The position numbers were made by a program, and so were the translations under genes. Source: Lelliottia sp. JS-SCA-14 (GTDB lineage Bacteria; Pseudomonadota; Gammaproteobacteria; Enterobacterales; Enterobacteriaceae). From it: a DNA stretch of 64,000 nt. The notes under the pieces are model-generated. The model was given only the letters and a program-made list of their open reading frames with translations. It had not been told where the DNA came from and did no database searches. Location: NCBI RefSeq assembly GCF_035593345.1, contig NZ_CP141606.1, positions 2,542,001-2,606,000 of the forward strand, written 5' to 3'. Of this stretch, positions 45,549 to 53,642 are shown one piece after another (position 1 is the stretch's first letter; every line of letters begins with the position of its first letter).

Positions 45549-45701
45549 CTACCGATGCGACAATTTAATCGGTTCTTCATCCGGCGGCGGGTCCGGCATG
45601 GGCTGCGGGCGCGGGATCGGATCGGGGACAGGCACCGGATCGATGGGTATCGAGTCAGGCAGCGTCATTTGCATGTGAAGCAGTGAAAGCAGGAAGCTCA
45701 T
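45549..45701 (-). CDS. Small proline-rich protein, hypothetical
   Basis: 50 residues, ATG preceded by GGAGGG at good spacing. A short hydrophobic start (MSFLLSLLHMQM) leads to a PxPxP run (PDSIPIDPVPVPDPIPRPQP, then MPDPPPDEEP). Lies between FnrS and dbpA on the same strand. The SD is one of the best in the window, which is the main support. Family unknown; the Pro/Asp periodicity could also arise from low-complexity DNA. Confidence 0.55.
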   Translation of the reverse strand: MSFLLSLLHMQMTLPDSIPIDPVPVPDPIPRPQPMPDPPPDEEPIKLSHR

Positions 45702-45759
45702 GTTTCCCTCCAGTTTATCGGGGTGACCCTTTTAGGGTAGACGCTGAGGTTCTGGAGGC

Positions 45760-45880
45760 AAAAAAAAGCCGACTAATTTAGTCGGCGTCGTACGAATCAA
45801 TTGTGCTATGCAGTAATTCAAAAAAGGAAGTAAGACAATATGGAGCGCAACGCCCATCGCTTGACGTTGCATTCACCTGC
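45760..45880 (-). ncRNA. fnrS: FnrS small RNA
   Basis: Anaerobically induced Hfq-binding sRNA, about 121 nt (E. coli 122). Starts GCAGGTGAATGCAACGTCAA, the same as remembered for E. coli, and ends in the terminator CCGACTAAATTAGTCGG plus T8. The body includes the single-stranded CTTCCTTTTTTGAATTACTG segment. It represses aerobic mRNAs such as sodB, folE, gpmA and maeA. An FNR site lies about 42 bp upstream of the start and TATTACT near -10. Same place as in E. coli, between zntB and dbpA. Confidence 0.93.
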
Positions 45881-45915
45881 GGGAGTAATACTGCACCGAA
45901 CGGGGTAGCCGTTTA

Positions 45916-45929
45916 TTGACTTCGCTCAA
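45916..45929 (-). promoter_or_regulatory. FNR box of the fnrS promoter
   Basis: On the minus strand TTGAGCGAAGTCAA, differing from TTGAT-N4-ATCAA at one base per arm. Its centre is about 42 bp upstream of the FnrS start, the spacing of class II FNR-activated promoters. Confidence 0.88.
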
Positions 45930-45975
45930 ACAAAATTGCCTTTTGAAGCCGGAACGCCGCGGAAAAAGTGTAAAT

Positions 45976-46959
45976 TTACAGCCATTTACTACGATGCAAC
46001 CACCACGCAACACCGCCAATCAAAACAACTAACATGATGCAAAAAGCGGAAAAGCCGAACCGATAACCCCCGCCGGGAATGCCCCCGAGGTTGACGCCGA
46101 ACAGCCCGGTCAAAAAGGTGCTGGGCAAAAATACCATCGCCATTAACGACATGGTGTAAGTTCTGCGCGACAGCGACTCCTGCATCACCGTCGCAATTTC
46201 ATCGGTCATTACCGCTGTGCGGGCAATACAGGAGTCGATCTCATCCAGCCCGCGTCCGAGGCGGTCGGCGATATCCTGCATGCGACGTCGATGGTCATCG
46301 TTCATCCACGGCAGACGCTCGCTGGCGAGGCGGGCGTAAACATCGCGCTGCGGGGTCATATAGCGGCGCATCACGATTAACTGTTTGCGCAGCAGCGCGA
46401 GAAAACCGCGCGGCGGAATTTGCTGATCGAGCAGGTTATCTTCGAGGTCGATAATTTTATCGTGCAGCTCTTCGATGAATTCACTCGCATGATCGGTCAG
46501 CGCATCGCAGGTATCTACCAGCCAGGCGCCGCAACCCTCCGGCCCGGTCCCCTCTTTCAGATCGTTGACCACATCGTCCAGCGCCAGCACTTTGCGTTGC
46601 CGGGTGGAGACAATCAGACGCTCATCCATATACAGACGCATGGCGACCAGCTGATCCGGCCGCTCGTCGGTGCTGCCATTGATACAGCGCAGAGTGATTA
46701 ATGTCCCTTCCCCGAGACGGCTGACGCGCGGACGCAGGCTTTCTCCCGCCAGCGCATCCCGTACGCTGTTTGGCAGCAAGGGCGTTGTCGCCAGCCACTG
46801 TGCGCTGTCCGGATGGGTATAGTTCAGATGCAGCCAGCAAGGGTGTTCGCTGTCGATGACATCGCTATCTTCCAGTGGTCGCGCCCCACCTTTCCCGTCC
46901 AGCAGCCACGCAAATACTGCATCCGGAACGTTCACGTCCGATCCCTTAATGCCTTCCAC
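45976..46959 (-). CDS. zntB: ZntB, zinc transporter of the CorA family
   Basis: Pentameric inner-membrane Zn(II) transporter, 327 residues (E. coli 327). A large cytoplasmic funnel (about 1-265) is followed by two C-terminal helices, with the CorA-type loop motif as GVN ([11 protein letters not shown]) after [12 protein letters not shown]. Recent work treats ZntB as a proton-coupled zinc importer; older reports said exporter. Starts [22 protein letters not shown] like E. coli. Monocistronic upstream of FnrS. Confidence 0.96.
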   Translation of the reverse strand: MEGIKGSDVNVPDAVFAWLLDGKGGARPLEDSDVIDSEHPCWLHLNYTHPDSAQWLATTPLLPNSVRDALAGESLRPRVSRLGEGTLITLRCINGSTDERPDQLVAMRLYMDERLIVSTRQRKVLALDDVVNDLKEGTGPEGCGAWLVDTCDALTDHASEFIEELHDKIIDLEDNLLDQQIPPRGFLALLRKQLIVMRRYMTPQRDVYARLASERLPWMNDDHRRRMQDIADRLGRGLDEIDSCIARTAVMTDEIATVMQESLSRRTYTMSLMAMVFLPSTFLTGLFGVNLGGIPGGGYRFGFSAFCIMLVVLIGGVAWWLHRSKWL

Positions 46960-47148
46960 AGCGCCTCCACCTTTTCGTCATGATCATCGTCAGTCTAGCC
47001 TTCCCGCAAGGTTATTCAACATCTAACGCCAGCATAGCGCTGAATTCGTTCATGAATTAGCCCTTTTCCTACTCTAATCACTGGACAGCAAGATGCAAAA
47101 CAGTAGAGTTACGCAAATGCTGCCAATTTGTTTTCAAATGTATCCTTG

Positions 47149-48279
47149 ATGAGTGTGACGGTGAAAAAGCCCTGTGCGGCCTTCGATGTTCGTCTCGCAG
47201 AAATGCGGACCATCGCCATTAAAACCAGCGTGACCTGGTTCCTGTGGGTGAACATGATGTTCTCCTCCTTCATCCTCGGACGTAACTATTTCTCTGCGTC
47301 CCAGTCGGAAGTGCTGTTCCATCACCCCGCCGCGCTGCTGGAAACCATGATGGTTATCGACCTGACGCTCTCCGCCGCCGTGTTATTCATCATGCGCATG
47401 GCCCCGCTGCAAAATGCGCAGTGGCTGGGTGGCCTGGCAAAATGGACAGTCATAGGCCTCAGCCTGTGCTGGGCGGGCTGTTTCTTTGTGCTGATTGTCA
47501 GCAACGATGTGCGGATTATCTTCCCCTCCGCCGCTTTACTGCTTTTTACCGCTCTGATTTCGCTCTATTTTGATCCGAAAGTGTTGCTGAGTTTTATCCT
47601 GCCCATCTGGCTGACCATCCTCATCACCTCACTTTTTTACCGCGATGGGCTGACGGTGATGAACGGTTTGCAGTGGATATTTCTGGCGGGACTGATTGAA
47701 TCTGGCAGGCGCATTCTCAACCGCTGGTTCATGCTGGCCCTGCGCCGCGAGCAGGAAAACGCCGACCTGATACAACAGCTGGGCCTGCTGGCGAACCACG
47801 ACCCGCTCACCGGAATTGCAAATCGCCGCGCCTTTGAAGCGCAGATGGATCAGGCTATTCTTCGCCATCAGCAGGATGGAAATAGCTTTGGGCTGATCAT
47901 GCTCGATGTCGATCACTTTAAGCTTTATAACGACTACTACGGCCATCAGAAAGGCGATCTGTGTCTGACGGCGATTGCCAGGGCGCTGGAATCGGCTGCG
48001 CTGACGTCCAGCGGAATTGTCGGTCGTTTTGGCGGGGAGGAGTTTGTATTGCTGTTGCCTGACGCGGATGCGAACGCCCTGGAAACCGCCGCGCAGAACA
48101 TCGCCGCCATACTTCAGGCGCAGAATATTCCGCACGCCGCCTCGCTGGTAAGCGACCGGGTGACGGTGAGTCAGGGGCTGGCGCTCTGGCAGCCCGGCGT
48201 GACCGCGCGTGAGCTGATTGCCGGTGCCGACAAAGCGCTGTATCAGGCGAAGCAGGAAGGACGAAACCGCTATAAATAA
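47149..48279 (+). CDS. Membrane-bound diguanylate cyclase
   Basis: 376 residues from ATG; a TTG 21 bp upstream is also in frame and the ribosome site is weak, so the start is uncertain. Five to six hydrophobic helices fill about 28-190 (MASE-like sensor), followed by a GGDEF domain with NHDPLTGIANRRAF and intact active site GGEEF (295-299). No RxxD inhibitory site precedes the motif. Makes cyclic-di-GMP from GTP. Absent between zntB and dgcM in E. coli K-12; it starts a three-gene signalling insertion. Ends at a terminator. Confidence 0.92.
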   Translation: MSVTVKKPCAAFDVRLAEMRTIAIKTSVTWFLWVNMMFSSFILGRNYFSASQSEVLFHHPAALLETMMVIDLTLSAAVLFIMRMAPLQNAQWLGGLAKWTVIGLSLCWAGCFFVLIVSNDVRIIFPSAALLLFTALISLYFDPKVLLSFILPIWLTILITSLFYRDGLTVMNGLQWIFLAGLIESGRRILNRWFMLALRREQENADLIQQLGLLANHDPLTGIANRRAFEAQMDQAILRHQQDGNSFGLIMLDVDHFKLYNDYYGHQKGDLCLTAIARALESAALTSSGIVGRFGGEEFVLLLPDADANALETAAQNIAAILQAQNIPHAASLVSDRVTVSQGLALWQPGVTARELIAGADKALYQAKQEGRNRYK

Positions 48280-48280
48280 G

Positions 48281-48303
48281 AAAGCCTGGCGAACCAGGCT
48301 TTT
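48281..48303. terminator. Bidirectional terminator between cyclase and chemoreceptor
   Basis: AAAGCCTGG-CGAA-CCAGGCTTT, a 9-bp stem with a GNRA-like tetraloop and flanking A/T, suited to both converging transcripts. Confidence 0.85.
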
Positions 48304-48322
48304 GCGCTACATCGGGAAACTA

Positions 48323-49477
48323 TCAGAACGAGTGCTCGGCATGACGCGGATAAACCCGGTGTTCGTGCTGAGGCGACTCCTGCCAGTCAGGTTGCGACCC
48401 GCCTTCCAGTCTGAAATTCCGCGTGCGGGTCTGAAGCTCAATCACCTGGTTTTTCAGCACGTCGGAGGAACCCGATAGCTCATCCACCATCGCCACATTG
48501 CTCTGCGTGACTCGCTCCAGCTCGGACAGCGCCTGGGTAATTTGCGAAATTCCTTTTTCCTGTTCGGCGGTGCTCGCAGAAATTTCATCCATCAGTTTAC
48601 TGACATGCCCGGAACCGTTGACGATCTCGTGCATGTTCTTTTCTGCTTCAGAGACCACCGTCACCCCCTGCGTGACGTTGCTGCTGGTCACGTCGATCAG
48701 CGACTTGATGCTCTTGGCCGCTTCCGCACTGCGATGGGCCAGATTGCGCACTTCACCGGCGACCACAGAGAAACCTTTACCATGGTCGCCCGCCCTCGCC
48801 GCTTCAACCGCCGCGTTGAGTGCCAGAATGTTAGTCTGGAAGGCAATCCCGTCGATCAGCGAGATGATCTCCGTCATTTGCTGCGCGCATTCCGTAATCG
48901 ACTGCATGTTATTGGCGACTTGTCCCATCAGCTCGCCCCCTTTACGCGCCTGCACCGTGGCGAGGTTCGCCCTTTCGCTCGCCAGACGGGTGTTGTCGGC
49001 ATTGTTGCGGGTGCTGGCGGCGATCTGCTCCATGCTCGCGGCAGTCTGGATCAGCGAAGCGGACTGTTGTTCCGTTTTCACCGCCAGCTGTGCGCTGCGG
49101 GAGGAGAGTTGTTCTGAGAGGGTCATCGCGGTTTGCGACGAGGCACGGATTTCACGCACAAGGGTGGCGATGTTGCTGGATAAACTGTTGATCCCTGGAA
49201 TCAGGCGGCCTGCACAGTTATTGCCGAACTCAGGAATGGAGACGGCAAGATTACCCGAGGTCACTTCTTCGATACTTTTTTTCACGGTATTGATCGGCGT
49301 CACAAGATATTTTGTCATGTAGGACCAGAGCAACAAGACCGCAAGCACATTAATAATATTTACTGCGATAAAAAGCGATGTACTTTTCGATAAAGCCCAA
49401 ACCAAACCATCAATCACTAAAAGCACGACCAGCAGAAAGTAAATAATAAATGTTCTTACGCTAATATTTCTAAGCAT
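48323..49477 (-). CDS. Methyl-accepting chemotaxis protein without periplasmic sensor
   Basis: 384 residues from MLRNISVRTF (GGGAT six bases upstream); MGSIM, four codons earlier, is possible. Two adjacent helices (about 8-48) leave almost no periplasmic loop, so sensing must be cytoplasmic, in the membrane, or through a partner. HAMP near 50-100, then a signalling coiled coil with tip [20 protein letters not shown] and SVVAGEVRNLAHRSAEAAK. C-terminal tail (PDWQESPQHEHRVYPRHAEHSF) lacks the CheR pentapeptide. Lies between two cyclic-di-GMP genes; not in E. coli K-12 at this location. Confidence 0.9.
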   Translation of the reverse strand: MLRNISVRTFIIYFLLVVLLVIDGLVWALSKSTSLFIAVNIINVLAVLLLWSYMTKYLVTPINTVKKSIEEVTSGNLAVSIPEFGNNCAGRLIPGINSLSSNIATLVREIRASSQTAMTLSEQLSSRSAQLAVKTEQQSASLIQTAASMEQIAASTRNNADNTRLASERANLATVQARKGGELMGQVANNMQSITECAQQMTEIISLIDGIAFQTNILALNAAVEAARAGDHGKGFSVVAGEVRNLAHRSAEAAKSIKSLIDVTSSNVTQGVTVVSEAEKNMHEIVNGSGHVSKLMDEISASTAEQEKGISQITQALSELERVTQSNVAMVDELSGSSDVLKNQVIELQTRTRNFRLEGGSQPDWQESPQHEHRVYPRHAEHSF

Positions 49478-49930
49478 AATTGATCCCATACCACAAGTCG
49501 GAGGAGGTATATTGGTTATAGCATTCGCATTTTCTTTTTCCACCACATTTTAAGTGGCATTTATTTTTCACCTTCGGATGCCGGGAATTTACCTTAAGTC
49601 AGCACAGAGAATCAGGAGATCACAAACAGCAGGCATAATCTCTTTTTAACCCTTACTTTTCCTGTGACAACAATCATTAGCAAACAGATAATTAAATATG
49701 ACCATTCAGTTTATTAAGAGTTAATGCTGTTAGTGATTAAAATCATGTAGCGTTACTTAAGTCATTAATGAGAGAATATATCCTCAATGCGTTTTAACTC
49801 GCAAAAAATAACGCGTTTGTTGTTGATTTTTGATAAGCAACTAATCTTGGAATTAGTTAGAGTAAGCCACGGCGGTGATGAGTCGCGCACCGGATGAACT
49901 CAATAACGACTTTTAGCGTGGGATTACACA
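49478..49930. other. AT-rich divergent promoter region
   Basis: About 450 bp between the chemoreceptor and the MHYT gene, much richer in A/T than flanking genes. No gene, no clear sigma-28 or sigma-54 motif seen; CCTCCTCC near 49498 is on the wrong strand for a ribosome site. Confidence 0.4.
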
Positions 49931-52060
49931 ATGCTCGATGTGTCCTGGGACCCCGTACTCATCGCCATCTCATTCCTGGTGGCCTTTATCGCTTCATTTG
50001 TCGCACTCGACAGTGCGGGCAAAATATCGGGAGCCAGCCGCAAAGCCGCCCTCTGGTGGCGCATTGCCGGAGGCGCCACTCTCGGAATTGGCGTCTGGTC
50101 GATGCATTTTATCGGTATGCTCTCCATGAAAATGCCGATGGCGATGAGCTACCACTTCTGGCTCACCGTGGCCTCACTGGCTATCGCGATTATCGCGGCC
50201 ACCAGCGCAATTAATATCGCCGTACCGGGCAACTCTCTGTCGTTGACACGCTGGTTTTTATCCACCCTGATCCTCAGCGCAGGCGTCGTCGCCATGCACT
50301 ACACCGGGATGGCAGCCCTGATGCTGCACGACGACATCAGCTGGAATATGAATATCGTGGCGCTTTCCGTCGCCATTGCTATCGTCGCGTCGGGTGCCGC
50401 CCTTTGGCTCGCTTTCCATCTGCGCCATCGCCATAAAGGTGTCTTTATTAACCGCGTGGCCGCCGCCTTTGTGATGGGGCTGGCGATTTGCGCCATGCAC
50501 TACACGGGCATGAGCGCCGCGAATTTTCACCATGAGATGGACAACATGCCCGGCGGCGTAAGCGAGCTGGGCCTCTCTATTTGGGTCTCATCCACCACTC
50601 TGGTGCTGCTGGGGATCATGCTCATTATCTCCCTCGTTGACTCTCATTTCCGCACCCACCGCCTGACGGAGAATCTGCGCCAGTTGAATAAACAGCTGGA
50701 GCTCAAGGCACGGTTTGACGCCCTCACCGGCCTCGCCAACCGTCATCAAATGGATCTCAGCCTGCAGGATTGCCTGCACACTTCGCTGCTGAATAAAAAA
50801 CAGTTTGCGGTGATGTTTCTCGATATCGATCACTTCAAGCTGGTGAATGACGCCTGGGGTCACCAGGTGGGCGATGAGCTATTAATCAGCGTTGCGCAGC
50901 GGATCACCGCCAGACTGACGCAAGGGGTGACCCTCGCGAGACTCGGCGGAGATGAATTTATCCTGCTGTTGCCCGACAGCGATGACGACAAAATATCCTC
51001 CCTGGCCATGACCCTGCTCGAAGAGATCCGCCGCCCTTTCTTCATTTGCGGCCATACGCTCAATATCACTCTGAGCCTGGGCGTGAGCCTCTACCCGCAG
51101 CACGGTGAAACGCTCCACGAGCTGAAATTCAAAGCCGATGCGGCCATGTATCACATCAAACAGGAGGGACGAAACGGCTGGGCGATTTACCGCCCGGAGA
51201 TGTCCAAAAGCATTTCGGCGGAGCCGTCTTTCCTGCAGGATTTGACCCAAGCGCTGGAGCGCGAGCAGTTTGAACTCTGGTATCAGCCCACCTATCTCGC
51301 TGAACTGAAAGAGATCCACGGTTTCGAAGCGCTGCTGCGCTGGCACCACCCAGAACAGGGGGTTCTGCTGCCGAGTGTATTCCTGTCGTCACTGGAAAAG
51401 ACCGGTTTAATCATTCCCGTCGGCGTGTGGGCTATTGAGCAGGCGTGTCGGCAATTACGGTTCTGGACGGAGCAAGGGTTTAGCCAGTGGACGCTCTCCT
51501 TTAATTTGTCCCCCGTTCAGTTTGAGCAACAGGATATATTCGAAGTCATTTCCAGCACCATGCAGAAATACAACCTTGAACCGTCGCGGTTGATTCTGGA
51601 AGTGACCGAAAGCACCGCGTTAAAAAACCTTGAACGCAGCATTGAATTATTAGACGCATTTAACCATGCGGGTTTTACGGTCTCTATCGACGACTTTGGT
51701 ACCGGATACTCCAACCTGTTGATGCTCAATGTGCTTCCTGCGAAAGAGCTCAAAATAGATAAAAGCTTTATCGACAGCATGCTGGAAAACGAGAAAAGCA
51801 AAAAGATTGTCGAAACGATTATTCACGTGGCGCGTACCATGGATATGGTCGTCGTCGCCGAAGGGATTGAAACGGAAGAGCAACAGCTGACGCTCGCAAG
51901 CCTGGGGTGTGATTATTTACAGGGCTATTATTTCTCCCGCCCTCTCCCGGCGGAACAAGTGCCGTGGCTGGTATTACAAAATAAATCTGACAAACAAATT
52001 ATACCAATCGGTAAAAATCAAATAGAACCCCCACTGAATTCACAAAAAAATCATGCCTGA
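49931..52060 (+). CDS. MHYT-GGDEF-EAL membrane protein (bifunctional cyclic-di-GMP enzyme)
   Basis: 709 residues. Seven-helix MHYT sensor (about 1-235) with three copper/oxygen-sensing type motifs: SMHFIGML, AMHYTGMAA and AMHYTGMSA. GGDEF domain with intact GGDEF (339-343), then an EAL domain with EALLRW (466-471), FNLSP, LEVTES, SIDDFGTGYSNL, LKIDKSFI, VAEGIET and LQGYYFSRPLP, all catalytic positions present. So it may both make and degrade cyclic-di-GMP under control of a bound diatomic gas or metal. No RxxD inhibitory site before GGDEF. Second of two inserted cyclic-di-GMP genes; ends 91 bp before dgcM. Confidence 0.94.
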   Translation: MLDVSWDPVLIAISFLVAFIASFVALDSAGKISGASRKAALWWRIAGGATLGIGVWSMHFIGMLSMKMPMAMSYHFWLTVASLAIAIIAATSAINIAVPGNSLSLTRWFLSTLILSAGVVAMHYTGMAALMLHDDISWNMNIVALSVAIAIVASGAALWLAFHLRHRHKGVFINRVAAAFVMGLAICAMHYTGMSAANFHHEMDNMPGGVSELGLSIWVSSTTLVLLGIMLIISLVDSHFRTHRLTENLRQLNKQLELKARFDALTGLANRHQMDLSLQDCLHTSLLNKKQFAVMFLDIDHFKLVNDAWGHQVGDELLISVAQRITARLTQGVTLARLGGDEFILLLPDSDDDKISSLAMTLLEEIRRPFFICGHTLNITLSLGVSLYPQHGETLHELKFKADAAMYHIKQEGRNGWAIYRPEMSKSISAEPSFLQDLTQALEREQFELWYQPTYLAELKEIHGFEALLRWHHPEQGVLLPSVFLSSLEKTGLIIPVGVWAIEQACRQLRFWTEQGFSQWTLSFNLSPVQFEQQDIFEVISSTMQKYNLEPSRLILEVTESTALKNLERSIELLDAFNHAGFTVSIDDFGTGYSNLLMLNVLPAKELKIDKSFIDSMLENEKSKKIVETIIHVARTMDMVVVAEGIETEEQQLTLASLGCDYLQGYYFSRPLPAEQVPWLVLQNKSDKQIIPIGKNQIEPPLNSQKNHA

Positions 52061-52151
52061 TGTGCTGAAGTAGAGTATGTTTTTGGTAAGCCCACGTGTC
52101 TATATTGCGTCGTGAACATCAGGCAGGTCTGCCGATGAATGGGAAGAATCT

Positions 52152-53384
52152 ATGTTGCCACACAGCTTTGATGCGCTGAATTTCATCAAAACACCGGTAT
52201 GGTTAGTTTCACCCGTTTCTGAACATCTTATTTTCGCCAATATTGCGGCGACCGACATGATGCGTAATAAAACGCTCACCGAGATGCGTCAGGGGATCTA
52301 TTCCGCCAGCGCGCAGCAGCAGCTGGCGATGTATGTTCCGGATCTTAAATCCGAACTCGATATCGTCGAGATCTGGACGGTCTGGCGCGATGGTCATGAA
52401 ACCACGCTCAGCTGTCGCCTGTCTCTCGCCGGGCACGAGATCGCGGGCGACGTGATTGTCTTCGAGGGTATCGTATCCCAGGCCCCTTCCGGGCTAAAAG
52501 CCAGCCGCTCGGCGAACTATCAACGCAAAAAACAGGGTTTCTATGCCCGCTTCTTTCAGACCAACAGCGCCCCCATGCTGTTGATTGACCCGGCCCGGGA
52601 CGGACTGATCGTCGACGCTAATCTGGCCGCCCTGAATTTTTACGGCTATCACCACGATACGATGTGCAGCAAACATACGTGGGAAATTAATACCTTAGGC
52701 CGCAATATTTTGCCGATCATGACTGAGATTGCGCGTCTGCCCGGTGGGCATAAGCCGCTCAATTTCGTTCACCGTTTAGCCGACGGCTCGACCCGCCACG
52801 TGCAAACTTACGCCGGTCCGATTGAGATCTACGGCGACAAGCTGATGCTGTGCATCATTCACGACATCACCGAGCAGAAAAGGCTGGAGCAAGAGCTGGA
52901 GCACGCGGCGCTACGCGACTCCATGACCGGCCTGCTCAACCGTCGGCAGTTTTATCTCATCACCGAACAGACTAATCCTTCTCATCTGCCTGCCCAGCAG
53001 CAGTTCAGTTTGCTGCTGGTCGATACGGATCATTTCAAAAATATCAATGACGTGTTTGGTCATTCGAAAGGCGATGAGGTGCTGATTTCCCTGTCGCGTA
53101 TGCTTGAAGCCTGCAGCCGCAAAGATGATTTTGTCTTCCGCTGGGGTGGCGAGGAGTTCGTGCTCCTGCTGCCGCGCACCACGCTGGACGTGGCGATGCA
53201 GGTGGCCGAGACCATTCGCGCGGAAGTGGCGCGCATTGCGATCCCCGGCCTGCCCCGCTTTACGGTGAGTATCGGCGTGGCGCGTCACAACCCGGACGAG
53301 AGTATCGACGACCTGTTTAAGCGTGTGGACGACGCTTTATATCGCGCCAAGAACAATGGCCGAAATAAAGTCCTCGCGGCCTGA
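52152..53384 (+). CDS. dgcM: DgcM (YdaM), diguanylate cyclase controlling curli
   Basis: 410 residues, as E. coli DgcM. Two PAS-type sensor regions (about 1-110 and 125-245, the second with LKASRSANYQRKKQGFYARFF and SAPMLLIDPARDGLIVDANLAALNFYGY) then GGDEF with RKDD inhibitory site (323-326) and GGEEF (332-336). In E. coli DgcM binds MlrA and PdeR and drives csgD expression. The first 100 residues are much more diverged than the rest. Next to zntB in E. coli; here three genes are interposed. Confidence 0.95.
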   Translation: MLPHSFDALNFIKTPVWLVSPVSEHLIFANIAATDMMRNKTLTEMRQGIYSASAQQQLAMYVPDLKSELDIVEIWTVWRDGHETTLSCRLSLAGHEIAGDVIVFEGIVSQAPSGLKASRSANYQRKKQGFYARFFQTNSAPMLLIDPARDGLIVDANLAALNFYGYHHDTMCSKHTWEINTLGRNILPIMTEIARLPGGHKPLNFVHRLADGSTRHVQTYAGPIEIYGDKLMLCIIHDITEQKRLEQELEHAALRDSMTGLLNRRQFYLITEQTNPSHLPAQQQFSLLLVDTDHFKNINDVFGHSKGDEVLISLSRMLEACSRKDDFVFRWGGEEFVLLLPRTTLDVAMQVAETIRAEVARIAIPGLPRFTVSIGVARHNPDESIDDLFKRVDDALYRAKNNGRNKVLAA

Positions 53385-53458
53385 AAACTGGAGTATTGAT
53401 AAAAGCCTCGTTACAATGCCCCCTCGAATAAACAGACGTCAGGTGGGTAACTTTTGCT

Positions 53459-53599
53459 ATGGGGAAAACAGAAGTCATACTCATCCTAATTATTCTCAGC
53501 GTAATTATATTTGGTTTTTGGTTTATTTTTAGCGGTGAGATGTGGCATCTGGTGGGGTTCATTGAAAGCAGTCTCTATCCGACGATAGATGCGCCCTGA
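53459..53599 (+). CDS. Small single-helix membrane protein, hypothetical
   Basis: 46 residues: MGKTEVILILIILSVIIFGF, then WFIFSGEMWHLVGFIESSLYPTIDAP. One strong helix (about 6-27) and an amphipathic tail. AGGTGGG lies about ten bases before the ATG and a good terminator follows 12 bp after the stop, which together support a real gene. I do not recognise a family. Confidence 0.6.
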   Translation: MGKTEVILILIILSVIIFGFWFIFSGEMWHLVGFIESSLYPTIDAP

Positions 53600-53611
53600 C
53601 TGATAAAATCA

Positions 53612-53636
53612 GGCCCGTACTGCGACGGGCCTTTTT
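53612..53636. terminator. Rho-independent terminator before mppA
   Basis: GGCCCGT and ACGGGCC 7-bp stem, six-base loop, T5 on the plus strand; it also stands seven bases past the mppA stop on the minus strand. Confidence 0.9.
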
Positions 53637-53642
53637 GACGAA

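Noticed and set aside
49931..52060. Degenerate GGDEF or EAL domain in the MHYT protein
   Set aside because: Both active sites were read through and all key motifs are present.
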